Source of the DNA: CALMEC01 sp963706315
GTDB lineage: Bacteria; Actinomycetota; Thermoleophilia; Miltoncostaeales; Miltoncostaeaceae
DNA: 64,000 nt
Assembly: GCA_963706315.1 (NCBI GenBank)
Contig: CAVPMA010000015.1
Location: forward strand, 372,001 to 436,000
Direction of reading: 5' to 3'
Below are positions 49,207 to 57,561 of the stretch, piece after piece (the stretch's first letter is position 1; each line of letters opens with the position of its first letter). The position numbers and the translations under genes were made by a program. The notes under the pieces were generated by a model that saw nothing but the letters and a program-made list of their open reading frames with translations, did not search any database and had not been told where the DNA came from.

Positions 49207-49764
49207 TCAGCGGGCCTTCGAGAACTCCTCGAAGAAGCGGCTCGCCGTCGGACCCTGCTGACCCTGGTACTTGCCCTGGTACGGCGTGTCGACCGCGGTG
49301 GTGAGCTGCAGAAACGAGAGCTGGCCGATCTTCATGTCCTTGTAGATCGTGATCGGGAGTCGCGCGACGTTCGACAACTCCAGTGTGATGTGCCCGTCCC
49401 AGCCCGGGTCGATGTAGCCGGCGGTCGAGTGGATCAGGAGCCCCAGCCGGCCGAGGCTGGATTTGCCCTCGAGCCGTGCGACCAGATCATCGGGAATCAC
49501 GACGCGCTCCACCGTCGAGCCGAGCACGAACTCGCCGGGGTGAAGGATGAACGGCTCGTCGCCGGCGATCTCGACGAGGTCGGTCAGGTCGTCCGACGGA
49601 CGGCGCACGTCGATGAACGGCTGGCGGTTGTTGTGAAACACGCGGAACTCGCCCGCGACGCGCACGTCGACCGACGACGGCTGCACGAGCGCGTCGTCGA
49701 AGGGTTCGATCACGAGGCGCCCTGCGGCGAGCTGTTCGCGGATCGTGCGGTCGGAGAGCACCAT
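49207..49764 (-). CDS. dcd: dCTP deaminase, probably bifunctional dCTP deaminase/dUTPase
   Basis: 185 residues. Deaminates dCTP toward dUMP for dTTP supply. LVQPSSVDVRVAGEFRVF, FVLGSTVERVVIPDDLVARLEGKSSLGRLGL, HSTAGYIDPGWDGHITLEL (catalytic Glu) and KIGQLSFLQL; the tail YQGQQGPTASRFF closes the active site. The sequence tracks the mycobacterial and archaeal bifunctional Dcd-Dut closely, hence the assignment; a monofunctional enzyme is possible. Divergent from lipA (44 bases). Confidence 0.93.
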   Translation of the reverse strand: MVLSDRTIREQLAAGRLVIEPFDDALVQPSSVDVRVAGEFRVFHNNRQPFIDVRRPSDDLTDLVEIAGDEPFILHPGEFVLGSTVERVVIPDDLVARLEGKSSLGRLGLLIHSTAGYIDPGWDGHITLELSNVARLPITIYKDMKIGQLSFLQLTTAVDTPYQGKYQGQQGPTASRFFEEFSKAR

Positions 49765-49795
49765 GGGGTGCGGTCGAGCCTACCGGACGATCCGA

Positions 49796-49801
49796 TACCC
49801 T
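49796..49801 (+). promoter_or_regulatory. -10-like hexamer TACCCT upstream of lipA
   Basis: TACCCT ends six bases before the GTG at 49808, which supports that start even though it makes LipA unusually long. Confidence 0.4.
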
Positions 49802-49807
49802 GGGCGC

Positions 49808-50860
49808 GTGGATCGCGAGCGCGCATTTCGGGTCGGCACGCCCGCCACCCGCGACCTGGTCGCGGCGATTGGCCAGGCGCAGGCCGACGGTCGGGTCCCC
49901 GATGTGATCCTCGATGACGAGGAGCTCGTCGGGGCGGGTCCGATCGGGGCGGTCGACCCCGTCGACGTCGCGCCCGATGAGCTCGACCAGCTGCTCCACG
50001 CCACGCGGCTGCCCAGGTGGGTGATCGGCAAGGGCAGCTTCGGCCCCGGGTACGTCGCCGTACGTGCGCTCATGCGCGAGAAGTCACTGGCAACGGTGTG
50101 CGAAGAGGCGGCCTGCCCCAACATCTCGAGGTGCTGGAGCCGCGGCACGGCGACGTTCATGATCGCCGGCGAGCGATGCACTCGCGGCTGCCGCTTCTGC
50201 AATGTGGTGAGCGCGAAGCCACTCGCCCCTCCGGACGCCGACGAGCCGATGCGGGTCGCCGAGGCCGCCGCGGCCATGGGCCTGCGCTTCGTCGTCGTCA
50301 CGGCGGTCGCACGCGACGACGTGCCGGACGGCGGGGCCGCGCATTTCGCCGCGACCATCCGGGCGCTCCGCGAACAGCTCCCGGAGGCCAAGGTGGAGGT
50401 GCTCATCCCTGACTTCCGCGGCAACTGGGATGCCCTGGACGCGGTCATCGACGCCGCTCCGGACGTGCTCAACCACAACACGGAGACCGTGCCCCGTCTC
50501 TACCGGCGCGTCCGGCCGGGCGCCCGGTACGAACGGACCGTCGAGCTCCTCGAGCGCGCCGCCTCGGCGGGGCTGCGTGTCAAGAGCGGGATCATGGTCG
50601 GCCTGGGCGAGCGCCTGCCGGAGGTTGCGCAGGTGTTCCGCGACCTCGCGTCGGTCGGGTGCGAGCTCGTGACCGTCGGCCAGTACCTGCGCCCGTCGGC
50701 GGAGCACCTGCCGGTGGAGCGCTACTACGCCCCGGCCGAGTACCCGGCGCTGGCCGACCTCGGACGCGCCGCGGGCCTCGGGCACGTGGAGGCCGGGCCG
50801 CTCGTGCGCTCCTCGTTCGAGGCCGACCGCGTGGCCGAGGCCGCGCCGATCCCGGTCTAG
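49808..50860 (+). CDS. lipA: Lipoyl synthase LipA with an N-terminal extension
   Basis: 350 residues. Radical-SAM enzyme that inserts two sulfurs into octanoyl groups on E2 and GcvH. Auxiliary cluster motif CEEAACPNISRC, SAM cluster motif CTRGCRFC, then VDPVTAVARDD-type loop (VVTAVARDDVPDGGAAHF) and the C-terminal SSFEAD (SSY motif with Phe). The core starts at LPRWV (~67); the first ~65 residues (acidic, with DELDQLLHAT) are not in most LipAs. The promoter-like TACCCT six bases before GTG 49808 supports the long form. Works with lipB (3683) on the E2 of 5275. Confidence 0.92.
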   Translation: MDRERAFRVGTPATRDLVAAIGQAQADGRVPDVILDDEELVGAGPIGAVDPVDVAPDELDQLLHATRLPRWVIGKGSFGPGYVAVRALMREKSLATVCEEAACPNISRCWSRGTATFMIAGERCTRGCRFCNVVSAKPLAPPDADEPMRVAEAAAAMGLRFVVVTAVARDDVPDGGAAHFAATIRALREQLPEAKVEVLIPDFRGNWDALDAVIDAAPDVLNHNTETVPRLYRRVRPGARYERTVELLERAASAGLRVKSGIMVGLGERLPEVAQVFRDLASVGCELVTVGQYLRPSAEHLPVERYYAPAEYPALADLGRAAGLGHVEAGPLVRSSFEADRVAEAAPIPV

Positions 50861-51288
50861 CCCGCAAGCCGGCCCGCGACCCGGCCCTCCCCGCCGGCAA
50901 GCCGGCCCGCGCATCCGGCAGCTCGTCCCGCGAGGCCGCCTGGTCACATCACCCCGAAGGGAAAGGTGAAAAGCATAAAACGATGCGAAGATAGAGGGGT
51001 ATAGAATAAAAAAAAAAAAAAAAAAAATATATAGAAAAAGAAGATAGAGATGAAAAAAATAAATAAAAAATAAAAACGTCGCGTCCTCACCCCCGATCGC
51101 GCTTGGCCGCAGGAGTGCGGGGGCCCGATCACTCTCACTCTCACGCACTGTGTCAAGAATCCGTAAAGGGCCGGCGGAGTCGTCAAGTTCTGATTCACCG
51201 GGCCGATAACCAGGGCATCAATCAACAGGCCGCAACAACAGGGCGCTCACGGACGATCGCCTGGCCTTCTCGATTCAGGATGAAACCG
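50861..51288. other. A-rich low-complexity tract and leader
   Basis: 50960-51077 is >80% A/T in a GC-rich genome and nearly all purine on the + strand, with 20 consecutive A at 51008-51027 and aaaaaataaataaaaaataaaaa after it. GC-normal sequence resumes abruptly at 51078. 50866-50925 has short repeats of gccggcccgcg. No gene: the minus-strand open frame would only encode poly-Phe. Confidence 0.8.
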
Positions 51289-51717
51289 ATGCGCAACTAC
51301 CAGACAAAGCGGATCGCCTTGCCGGGCGGGAAGTTCATCGAAGTCGTGGTGTTCGGGGATGAGGCCGAGGAGCGCGTCTCAGCCCCCGTCGAGCAGGACG
51401 GCACCGTCGCGGTTGCGACGGAGCAGGCCGACCTCCACATCTGCCCCGAGTGCGCGAGCGACCTCGTGTACCCGGTCGGGTGGGAGGAGCGACGCGGCGA
51501 CTCGTGGGAGATCACCCTTCGCTGCCCCAACTGCGAGTGGTGGCACACCGACGAGTACCACGACGAGCAGGTCGAGCGGTTCGACGACGCGCTGAACGAC
51601 GGGACGGAGGAGCTCCTCGCGAACCTCAGGACCTTCGCCAGGGCGAACATGGAGGAGGATGTGGAGCGCCTCGTCGAGGCCATCCACTCCGGACTCATCC
51701 AACCGATGGATTTCTAG
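51289..51717 (+). CDS. Small zinc-ribbon protein, unknown
   Basis: 142 residues. Basic start RNYQTKRIALPGG, two CxxC pairs (ICPECASDLV and RCPNCEWWHTDEY) 33 residues apart forming a zinc ribbon, and a C-terminal helix EELLANLRTFARANMEEDVERLV. AGGA lies seven bases before ATG 51289 and overlaps an alternative ATG at 51280. Function unknown; the acidic helix and ribbon suggest a nucleic-acid or protein adaptor. Confidence 0.75.
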   Translation: MRNYQTKRIALPGGKFIEVVVFGDEAEERVSAPVEQDGTVAVATEQADLHICPECASDLVYPVGWEERRGDSWEITLRCPNCEWWHTDEYHDEQVERFDDALNDGTEELLANLRTFARANMEEDVERLVEAIHSGLIQPMDF

Positions 51718-51836
51718 GCACGTTTCCTTCTCAGACGTTCTCTTCTGCGACGGGCGCCTCATTCGAGGCGCCCGTCGCCATTTCGGGAGGTCTCCCGGTA
51801 CCCTTGGGACGAGGCGACGTCGGAGAGGGGATTCGC

Positions 51837-52157
51837 GTGAAGGTCATGTCGGCGAAAGAGGCATACGACGCGTGGCGGGCGGGTGAGGTCACGATCGTCG
51901 ACGTGCGCGAGGAGCACGAGTACGACACCACCCGTGTGCCCGACATGCCGCTCATCCCGATGAGCGAGCTCACCGAGCGGCTCGACGAGCTGCCCGAGGG
52001 CCCGCTGGTGATCTTCTGCCGCAGCGGCCGCCGCAGCGCCGACGTGACCGACTACCTCAACGAGCTCGGCGACTACGGCGAGGTTGCGAACCTCGAGGGC
52101 GGCATCCTTGCCTGGGCCGCGGAGGGGTTGCCGTACGAGGGGCCGCCGCCCCTGTAA
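51837..52157 (+). CDS. Rhodanese-like sulfurtransferase
   Basis: 106 residues, single rhodanese domain: VTIVDVREEHEYDTTRVPDMPLIPMSEL and the active loop VIFCRSGRRSADVTDYL with Cys61, then GGILAWAAEGLP. Transfers sulfane sulfur to cyanide or thiols, or carries persulfide. GTG start has GAGGGG six bases upstream. Alone on its strand between a zinc-ribbon and a secreted protein. Confidence 0.92.
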   Translation: MKVMSAKEAYDAWRAGEVTIVDVREEHEYDTTRVPDMPLIPMSELTERLDELPEGPLVIFCRSGRRSADVTDYLNELGDYGEVANLEGGILAWAAEGLPYEGPPPL

Positions 52158-52224
52158 GGGCGCCGAGACGCCGGACCCCGCCGTCATCCTCTTGCGGTCC
52201 GACACGGCGACGGGGGAGCAGGCG

Positions 52225-52764
52225 ATGCGCAAGGGTGGCTGGTTCGTCGCGTGCCTCGGGCTCGGGATGCTGTCGCTCGTCGTCGCACCGGTCGGCTCGG
52301 CCGCCCCGGCGAAGTGCGGCAAGGGCAAGGTGATGCGCGTCGTCAACGGCAAGCGCACCTGCGCCGCGGCGGTCGCGTTCCGCCAGCGCGTCACGCGGCA
52401 GTCCCGTGTGACATCGACGGCGCGGCTCGTCATCGACGCCCCGATCCGTCTGCGCGACGAGCAGCGACGGGCCGTCGCCGATGTCGTGCTGCCCACGTTC
52501 GCCACGGGGCGCTGGCGCTCTTCTAGGTCAGCAAGGCCGGCGTGTGGACGTCGGCGTTCTGGTGGATCTCGAGCTTCCGGCGGTCCCGATCGTCTGCCCA
52601 TGATCGGGGGGACGATCACGCCGAAGGCGTTCCTCAACAGCCGCGCGGGTGGGACCGCGCTGCGGCCGATGTCGCCGGGCGGGCCGATCGTCGCGACGGG
52701 CGCGACGGACGTCATCGGGGTGCTCGCGCCGACAGTGTCGTGGAACCTCGCCCCGAGTGGATGA
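52225..52764 (+). CDS. Secreted protein, unknown; possibly frameshifted
   Basis: 179 residues in the open frame. Clear signal peptide (RKGGWFVACLGLGMLSLVVA, cut after GSAA) with GGGGGAG six bases before the ATG, then a KCGKGKVMRVVNGKRTC motif shared with small actinobacterial secreted proteins. The Arg/Ser-rich middle (~52505-52600) looks out of frame while VDVGVLVDLELPAVPIV is in another frame, so a frameshift there is likely. No function assigned. Confidence 0.5.
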   Translation: MRKGGWFVACLGLGMLSLVVAPVGSAAPAKCGKGKVMRVVNGKRTCAAAVAFRQRVTRQSRVTSTARLVIDAPIRLRDEQRRAVADVVLPTFATGRWRSSRSARPACGRRRSGGSRASGGPDRLPMIGGTITPKAFLNSRAGGTALRPMSPGGPIVATGATDVIGVLAPTVSWNLAPSG

Positions 52765-52791
52765 CGCGCCGCCTGTCCGTGCGGGCTGGGC

Positions 52792-53883
52792 TCAGAAGCG
52801 CTTGACGGTGCGGTACGCGGTGTCGCGCTGCACGGCGCGGCGCCCGGTCGCCTCGATGGCGGCGACCATGCGCTGCGTGTCGAGCCGGAAGGCGGTGCCG
52901 GCGGCGCGCACGACGTTCTCCTCGATCATGATCGAGCCCATGTCGTCGCATCCGAACTCCAGCGCGAGCTGCCCGACGCGCAGCCCCTGCGTGACCCACG
53001 ACGACTGGAAGTGGTCGAAGTTGTCGAGGTACAGGCGGCTGACCGCGAGCATCATGAGGTAGTCCGCCGCGGTGGTCGGCACGTGGTCGTCGCCGCGGAC
53101 GCTGCCGCCGCCCGACTGGTAGCTCCAGCATACGAAGGCGCGGAATCCCGGCGCCTCGTCCTGCAGGTCGCGCAGCCGGCGCAGGTGCTCGACGCGGTCC
53201 TCCCACGTGTCGACGGTTCCGTACATCATCGTCGCCGACGTCGACAGTCCCGCGAGGTGCGCCGTGCGCATGACGGCGAGCCACTCGTCGCTGGTCGTCT
53301 TGCGCGGCGCGATGACCTGGCGGACCCGGTCGACCAGGATCTCGGCGCCGCCGCCGGGCACGGAGTCGTGGCCCGCGGCACGCAGCCGCGTCATGGTCTC
53401 CTCGAGCGTCAGCTTCGAGTACTCCGCGATGTGCATGATCTCCGACGGCGAGAGCGCATGGAGGTGGATCGGGTAGCGGGACTTGATGTCGGAGAACAGG
53501 TCCTCGTACCACTCGATCCGAAGCCCGGGGTGATGCCCGCCCTGCAGGAGCAGCGCCGTGCCGCCCAGCTCGAGCGTCTCCTCGATCTTGCGGAAGATCA
53601 CCTGCTTCGGCAGGACGTACGCCTCGGCGTCGCGGGGATGGCGATAGAACGCGCAGAAGTCGCAGTCGGTGACGCACACGTTGGTGTAGTTGACGTTGCG
53701 GTCGACGATGAACGTGACCACGTCGGGCGGCGTGCGCCGCTCCCGGGCGCGCCGGGCGGCCGCGCCCACCGCGATCAGGTCGCGCGACGCCAGGAGCGTC
53801 AGGGCGTCCTCGTCGCTCAGCCGCCCGCCCGCATCGGCGCGCTCCAGGACGTCCAGGTGGTGGGCTGGCGCGATCGTCGCCAC
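52792..53883 (-). CDS. mqnC: Cyclic dehypoxanthinyl futalosine synthase MqnC
   Basis: 363 residues. Radical-SAM enzyme of the futalosine menaquinone route, closing dehypoxanthine futalosine to its cyclic form. Cluster motif CVTDCDFC (C70, C74, C77), then FYRHPRDAEAYVL, LLQGGHHPGLRIEWYEDL, HALSPSEIMHI and the C-terminal FGCDDMGSIMIEENVV, all as in MqnC. GTG start with a TACGAT -10-like box ending six bases upstream. The next gene on this strand going left is far away, so it may be a single transcript. Confidence 0.95.
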   Translation of the reverse strand: MATIAPAHHLDVLERADAGGRLSDEDALTLLASRDLIAVGAAARRARERRTPPDVVTFIVDRNVNYTNVCVTDCDFCAFYRHPRDAEAYVLPKQVIFRKIEETLELGGTALLLQGGHHPGLRIEWYEDLFSDIKSRYPIHLHALSPSEIMHIAEYSKLTLEETMTRLRAAGHDSVPGGGAEILVDRVRQVIAPRKTTSDEWLAVMRTAHLAGLSTSATMMYGTVDTWEDRVEHLRRLRDLQDEAPGFRAFVCWSYQSGGGSVRGDDHVPTTAADYLMMLAVSRLYLDNFDHFQSSWVTQGLRVGQLALEFGCDDMGSIMIEENVVRAAGTAFRLDTQRMVAAIEATGRRAVQRDTAYRTVKRF

Positions 53884-53889
53884 GGCTAG

Positions 53890-53895
53890 ATCGTA
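53890..53895 (-). promoter_or_regulatory. -10-like hexamer TACGAT upstream of mqnC
   Basis: On the minus strand TACGAT ends six bases before the mqnC GTG (53883). Confidence 0.4.
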
Positions 53896-53917
53896 CCCCG
53901 CGGTCGGCCGAGGCTGC

Positions 53918-54718
53918 TCATGCGGCGAGCACCGGCACGGCCGGGAGCTCGCCCGCGTCTTGTGCCAGCTCGAGGAATCGGGTCAGCCCGTGCCGCTCAT
54001 CCGGTCCGAAGCCGTACGAGAGCCTGCTGAAGTAGCCGCGGATGTACTCGGCGGAGAAGGGGAACCGGGTCGCCGCGGCCTGCACGACGACCTCCGGGTC
54101 CGCGGCGTAGCGCTCCTGGGCGTCCATGAGCGAACGGCCGAGTGCGTCAACCTGGGCCGGACGGGACTGCGCGGCGTCGGCCCGGGCGGCCCACACCGCA
54201 AAGACCATCGGGAGCCCGGTGAGCGCCTCCCACCGTTCCCCGAGGTCGGTGTGATGGGGCGCGAGGTCGTCGCGCAGGCCGCGCAGGGCCTCGTCGGCGA
54301 TCAGCAGCACGCCGTCCACGTCGCGCAACGCCTCCGAGGCCGGCCGGTCGAGCACCGTGAACCGAACGTCAGCGCCGACGAGGATTCGAAGGAGCGCCAC
54401 CGACGTCGCGCTGTGCGGGGTGACGGCGACGCTCCCGACCTCGTCGAACGGCACCCGCGAGAACACCTGGATGGAGTCGACCGCGCCCGCGGCGGCGATG
54501 GTCGCCACGGGGAGCAGCCGGAGGCGCTCCGCGTTGCGGGCGTACTCGATGCTCGACATCGCGGACACGTCGAGCCGGCCGTCCAGGACCCGTCCGTTCA
54601 GCTCTGCAGGCAGGCCGTCCGTGAACGCGAAGCTCGGGTCGGCGCAGCGCTCGAGGTGGTGGTAGATCGGGTACATGTTGAGGGCCACGATCCGGCCCAC
54701 GCGAAGCGGCTCGCTCAC
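53918..54718 (-). CDS. mqnA: Chorismate dehydratase MqnA
   Basis: 266 residues. Converts chorismate to 3-enolpyruvyl-benzoate, first step of the futalosine route. Periplasmic-binding-protein-like fold: RVGRIVALNMYPIYHHLE, SAMSSIEYARNAERLRLLP, TPHSATSVALLRIL and DAQERYAADPEVVV. The order, length and the 'S-IEYA' and 'S-T-V-L' motifs fit MqnA. GTG start overlaps the stop of the barrel-fragment gene (GTGA). Confidence 0.92.
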   Translation of the reverse strand: MSEPLRVGRIVALNMYPIYHHLERCADPSFAFTDGLPAELNGRVLDGRLDVSAMSSIEYARNAERLRLLPVATIAAAGAVDSIQVFSRVPFDEVGSVAVTPHSATSVALLRILVGADVRFTVLDRPASEALRDVDGVLLIADEALRGLRDDLAPHHTDLGERWEALTGLPMVFAVWAARADAAQSRPAQVDALGRSLMDAQERYAADPEVVVQAAATRFPFSAEYIRGYFSRLSYGFGPDERHGLTRFLELAQDAGELPAVPVLAA

Positions 54719-55254
54719 CGTTCCACCGCCTGGCGTCCCACCGCCTCGGCGAGCAACCCGACGTCCGTCGAGTCGCCCTTGGGCACTGCGAGGTCGTCCG
54801 CGCCGAACGCGAGCGTGACGCCGCACGTCTGGGGCCCGAGACGGCTCCAGCTCGGGCGGACCCGCACCGATGGGCCGAGCACGCGCCGCGCCGCCGCGAT
54901 GATCGTCAGATCCTCGACGCCCCACGAGCCGGGCGTCAGGGTGCCGGTGGCGGGCACCGGGCAGACGGCGCGCAGGAGCCCCGTCTCGTCGGCGATCCGG
55001 GCGAGGCCGATCAGCCGGTCCGCGATCCGCTCCGGGTCGACGCCCTCGCCGTAGATCACCGTCGCCTCGCTCGGGCGGCCGGCTCGGTGTGCCTGTCGGT
55101 GCTCATCGATCGGTCGCTCGACGTCGCCGTCCACGAGGAGCTCCGCGGGAGGTCCGCCCCGGGCGACGGTGACCTCGCCGGCGGGAGGCAGTGCCGCCGC
55201 CGCCTCGATGGGGTCGCGGCGACGGATCAGGGCGATGAGCTCGTCGCGACTCAT
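54715..55254 (-). CDS. MqnE/MqnC-like half-barrel protein lacking the radical-SAM motif
   Basis: 179 residues. Its second half TVIYGEGVDPERIADRLIGL, RIADETGLLRAVCPVP, DLTIIAAARRVLGPSVRVRP and LAFGADD aligns with the C-terminal part of MqnE/MqnC barrels (e.g. TMLYG...H.L.LRELQDETGGF...FAVSRLL...LQHGADD). The N-terminal ~60 residues are unlike the family and hold no CxxxCxxC. Between mqnA and the polyprenyl synthase, overlapping both by 4 bases. It cannot be a radical-SAM enzyme; a regulator, scaffold or a remnant are options. A real mqnE was not found in the window. Confidence 0.7.
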   Translation of the reverse strand: MSRDELIALIRRRDPIEAAAALPPAGEVTVARGGPPAELLVDGDVERPIDEHRQAHRAGRPSEATVIYGEGVDPERIADRLIGLARIADETGLLRAVCPVPATGTLTPGSWGVEDLTIIAAARRVLGPSVRVRPSWSRLGPQTCGVTLAFGADDLAVPKGDSTDVGLLAEAVGRQAVER

Positions 55255-56189
55255 GAGTAGCGGTCCACCACGCCGTCGGCGATCTCCAGCAGCGCACCCG
55301 AGGCCACCCCGTCAAGACCGCCGTCGACCGCATCGCGCGCCGCCCCGACGAATGCCAGGGCACGGTCCCGGGCCTCGATCACGCCCGCGTGGTCCGAGAG
55401 GCGGTCGCACAGCGCGTCGATCCCGTCGCCGATTCCGAGGGCCTGGATCTCGGGCGCGAGCTCCGGCTCGTGCTTGAGGGCGAGGATCACCGGCAGCGTG
55501 ACGGTGCCCTCGCGCAGGTCCGTGCCCCGGCGCTTGCCGGTCGCCGCCGGGCTCCCGGTGAGGTCGAGGATGTCGTCGAAGATCTGGAAGGCCATCCCCA
55601 CGTGCTCTCCGAACGCGGCGAGCCGGTCCTCGGTGTCGCGGTCCGCGCCGCCGACCATCGCGCCCAGCCGGCAGGCGACGGCGAACAGCGACGCGGTCTT
55701 GCCGCGGCATCGCGACAGGTACGCGCCCTCGGACAGGGCGAGGTCGTGGGCTGCGGCCTGCTGCACCATCTCTCCGCGGGAGAGCTCGAGGGCGGCCGCC
55801 GCGAGCTCCTGCACCGCGCGGGGCATGCCGGTGTGCGTGAGCTCGGTGAATGCCCGGGCGAACAGGAAGTCGCCCACCCGGAGGGCGACCTCGGGTCCCT
55901 CCGCCTGCGCGACCGTGGGGCGGCCGCGCCGCAGCGAGGCGCGGTCGATGATGTCGTCATGCACGAGCGTTGCCATGTGCACCAGCTCGACTGCGGTCGC
56001 CGCCGACACGAGCGCCTCGTCGCGTCCGCGCCCGCGCGGCGCTGCGCAGAACACGAGCAGCGGCCGGAGTCGCTTCCCGCCGGCGCTGAGGGTCGCCCGC
56101 GCCGGCCCCGACAGGGCATCCGCATGACCCGAGACGACCGCGGCGAGTCGCTGCTCGCAGGCGCGCAGGAGCGGTGCGAACGGTCGCAC
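55251..56189 (-). CDS. Polyprenyl diphosphate synthase
   Basis: 312 residues. Makes the isoprenoid chain for menaquinone (chain length not deducible). First Asp-rich motif LVHDDIIDRA, second FQIFDDILD, GGKRLRPLLVF, and KTASLFAVACRLGAMV between. Acts in the cytosol. GTG 56189 chosen: the frame upstream overlaps ubiE. Adjacent ubiE, ubiX, mqnA and mqnC make it the menaquinone-chain enzyme; a partner-like protein is at 61659. Confidence 0.9.
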   Translation of the reverse strand: MRPFAPLLRACEQRLAAVVSGHADALSGPARATLSAGGKRLRPLLVFCAAPRGRGRDEALVSAATAVELVHMATLVHDDIIDRASLRRGRPTVAQAEGPEVALRVGDFLFARAFTELTHTGMPRAVQELAAAALELSRGEMVQQAAAHDLALSEGAYLSRCRGKTASLFAVACRLGAMVGGADRDTEDRLAAFGEHVGMAFQIFDDILDLTGSPAATGKRRGTDLREGTVTLPVILALKHEPELAPEIQALGIGDGIDALCDRLSDHAGVIEARDRALAFVGAARDAVDGGLDGVASGALLEIADGVVDRYS

Positions 56190-56215
56190 GAGGCGGGTCC
56201 TGGGGGCGGCGGTGG

Positions 56216-56929
56216 CTATCGTGTCACGCGTCCGTGGTGCATGGCGACGATGCCGCCCATGAACGAGCGGTGGTGAACGTCTCGGAGTCCCGCGTCCGTC
56301 ATGAGCTCCGCGAGGGCCTCCGGCTGGGGAAAGCGCTTCGCCGAGGCCGGCAGGTACCCGTAGGCGGCGCCGTCGCGCCCCACGAGTGCGCCGACGCGCG
56401 GGACGAGCCGGTCGAACCACAGGCCGTGCAGCGCGCGTAGCCGTCGCGGCGTGGTGATGTCCAGCACGACGACGGTCCCACCGGGCCGCACGACGCGCGC
56501 CATCTCGGCGAGCCCACGGTCCAGGTCCGCGAGGTTGCGGGCGCCGAACGCCACCGTCGCGGCGTCGAATGCGTCGTCGGGGAACGGCAGCTCCAGCGCG
56601 TCGGCTTGCTGGAAGTCGACCGACGAGCCCCTGGCGGCGCCCTTGTCGCGGGCGCGCTCGAGCATCTGCTCGGAGAAGTCCACGCCGATCACCGCTCCGG
56701 ACGCCCCCACGCGCCGCGCGAGCTCGAACGCGAGGTCGCCGGTCCCGGTGCAGACGTCGAGCGCCCGGCTCCCGAGCGAGACGTCGGCGGCCGCCGCCGC
56801 CAGCCGCCGCCAGCGGCGGTCGAGGCCGCCGCTCATGAGGCGGTTCATCAGGTCGTAGCGCGGCGCGATGCGGTCGAACATCGCGCGAACCTCGCCGGCC
56901 GCAAGCCTGCCCTGCTGCGTGGTTGTCAT
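56216..56929 (-). CDS. menG: Demethylmenaquinone methyltransferase (UbiE/MenG)
   Basis: 237 residues. C-methylates demethylmenaquinone as the last menaquinone step. UbiE signatures YDLMNRLMSGGLDRRWRR, ALDVCTGTGDLAFEL, VDFSEQML, LPFPDDAFDAATVAFGARNL and GYLPASAKRFPQPEAL. ATG overlaps the ubiX stop (ATGA 56926-56929). The polyprenyl synthase GTG follows 26 bases after this gene's stop. Confidence 0.93.
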   Translation of the reverse strand: MTTTQQGRLAAGEVRAMFDRIAPRYDLMNRLMSGGLDRRWRRLAAAAADVSLGSRALDVCTGTGDLAFELARRVGASGAVIGVDFSEQMLERARDKGAARGSSVDFQQADALELPFPDDAFDAATVAFGARNLADLDRGLAEMARVVRPGGTVVVLDITTPRRLRALHGLWFDRLVPRVGALVGRDGAAYGYLPASAKRFPQPEALAELMTDAGLRDVHHRSFMGGIVAMHHGRVTR

Positions 56930-57552
56930 TGCGGGGTCCCTGCCTCGCGCTCACCCCACCGGCGCTGGAGGTCGTGCTCGACGCCGAGTTGGTCGAGTGC
57001 GCGTCCCACGACGAAGTCGACGAGGTCGTCGATCGACTCCGGGAGGTTGTAGAAGCCCGGCATCGCCGGGAGCACGATCGCCCCCGCACGGGTGACGCTG
57101 AGCATGTTCTCCAGGTGGACGGCCGACAGCGGCGTCTCGCGGGCGACCAGCACGAGGCGACGGCGCTCCTTGAGCGCGACGTCCGCGGCGCGGTGGATCA
57201 GGTTCTGTCCCGTGCCGCTGGCGATCACCGCCAGGGTCGACATCGAGCATGGCGCGACGAGCATCCCGTCGAGCTTCGACGACCCCGATGCATACCGGCT
57301 CGTGAGGTCGCGCGGGTCGACCATCTCGACCCTGCCCGGCCCGGTCGCGTACCGGTCCAGCAGGCGAGCGGTGATCTCCTCCTCGCTGGCGACCGGGCGC
57401 GGCCCCATGCCGAACAGCTCGTGACCCGCGACCTGCAGCGCCGCGTCGCTGGCGCACACGCCGACGTCACAGCCTGCGCCTGAGAGGGCCCGCAGGGCGC
57501 GGGCGCCGTACACGGCGCCGCTCGCACCGGTGATTCCGAGGAAGAACCGCAT
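56926..57552 (-). CDS. ubiX: UbiX-like flavin prenyltransferase
   Basis: 208 residues. Joins dimethylallyl phosphate to FMN to make prenylated FMN for UbiD-type decarboxylases. FFLGITGASGAVYGARALRAL binds FMN; PCSMSTLAVIASGTGQNLIHRAADVALKERRRLVLVARETPLS is the family's hallmark, and MPGFYN follows. Start ATG 57552 preferred over 57558 because a TAGCAT -10-like box then sits nine bases upstream instead of three. The partner UbiD-like gene is at 60239; in the futalosine route these are MqnM and MqnL. Confidence 0.92.
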   Translation of the reverse strand: MRFFLGITGASGAVYGARALRALSGAGCDVGVCASDAALQVAGHELFGMGPRPVASEEEITARLLDRYATGPGRVEMVDPRDLTSRYASGSSKLDGMLVAPCSMSTLAVIASGTGQNLIHRAADVALKERRRLVLVARETPLSAVHLENMLSVTRAGAIVLPAMPGFYNLPESIDDLVDFVVGRALDQLGVEHDLQRRWGEREAGTPQ

Positions 57553-57561
57553 GGGCATGGG

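Noticed and set aside
50944..51225. Minus-strand frame across the A-rich tract
   Set aside because: It would encode mostly Phe/Ile from the poly-A run; composition only.
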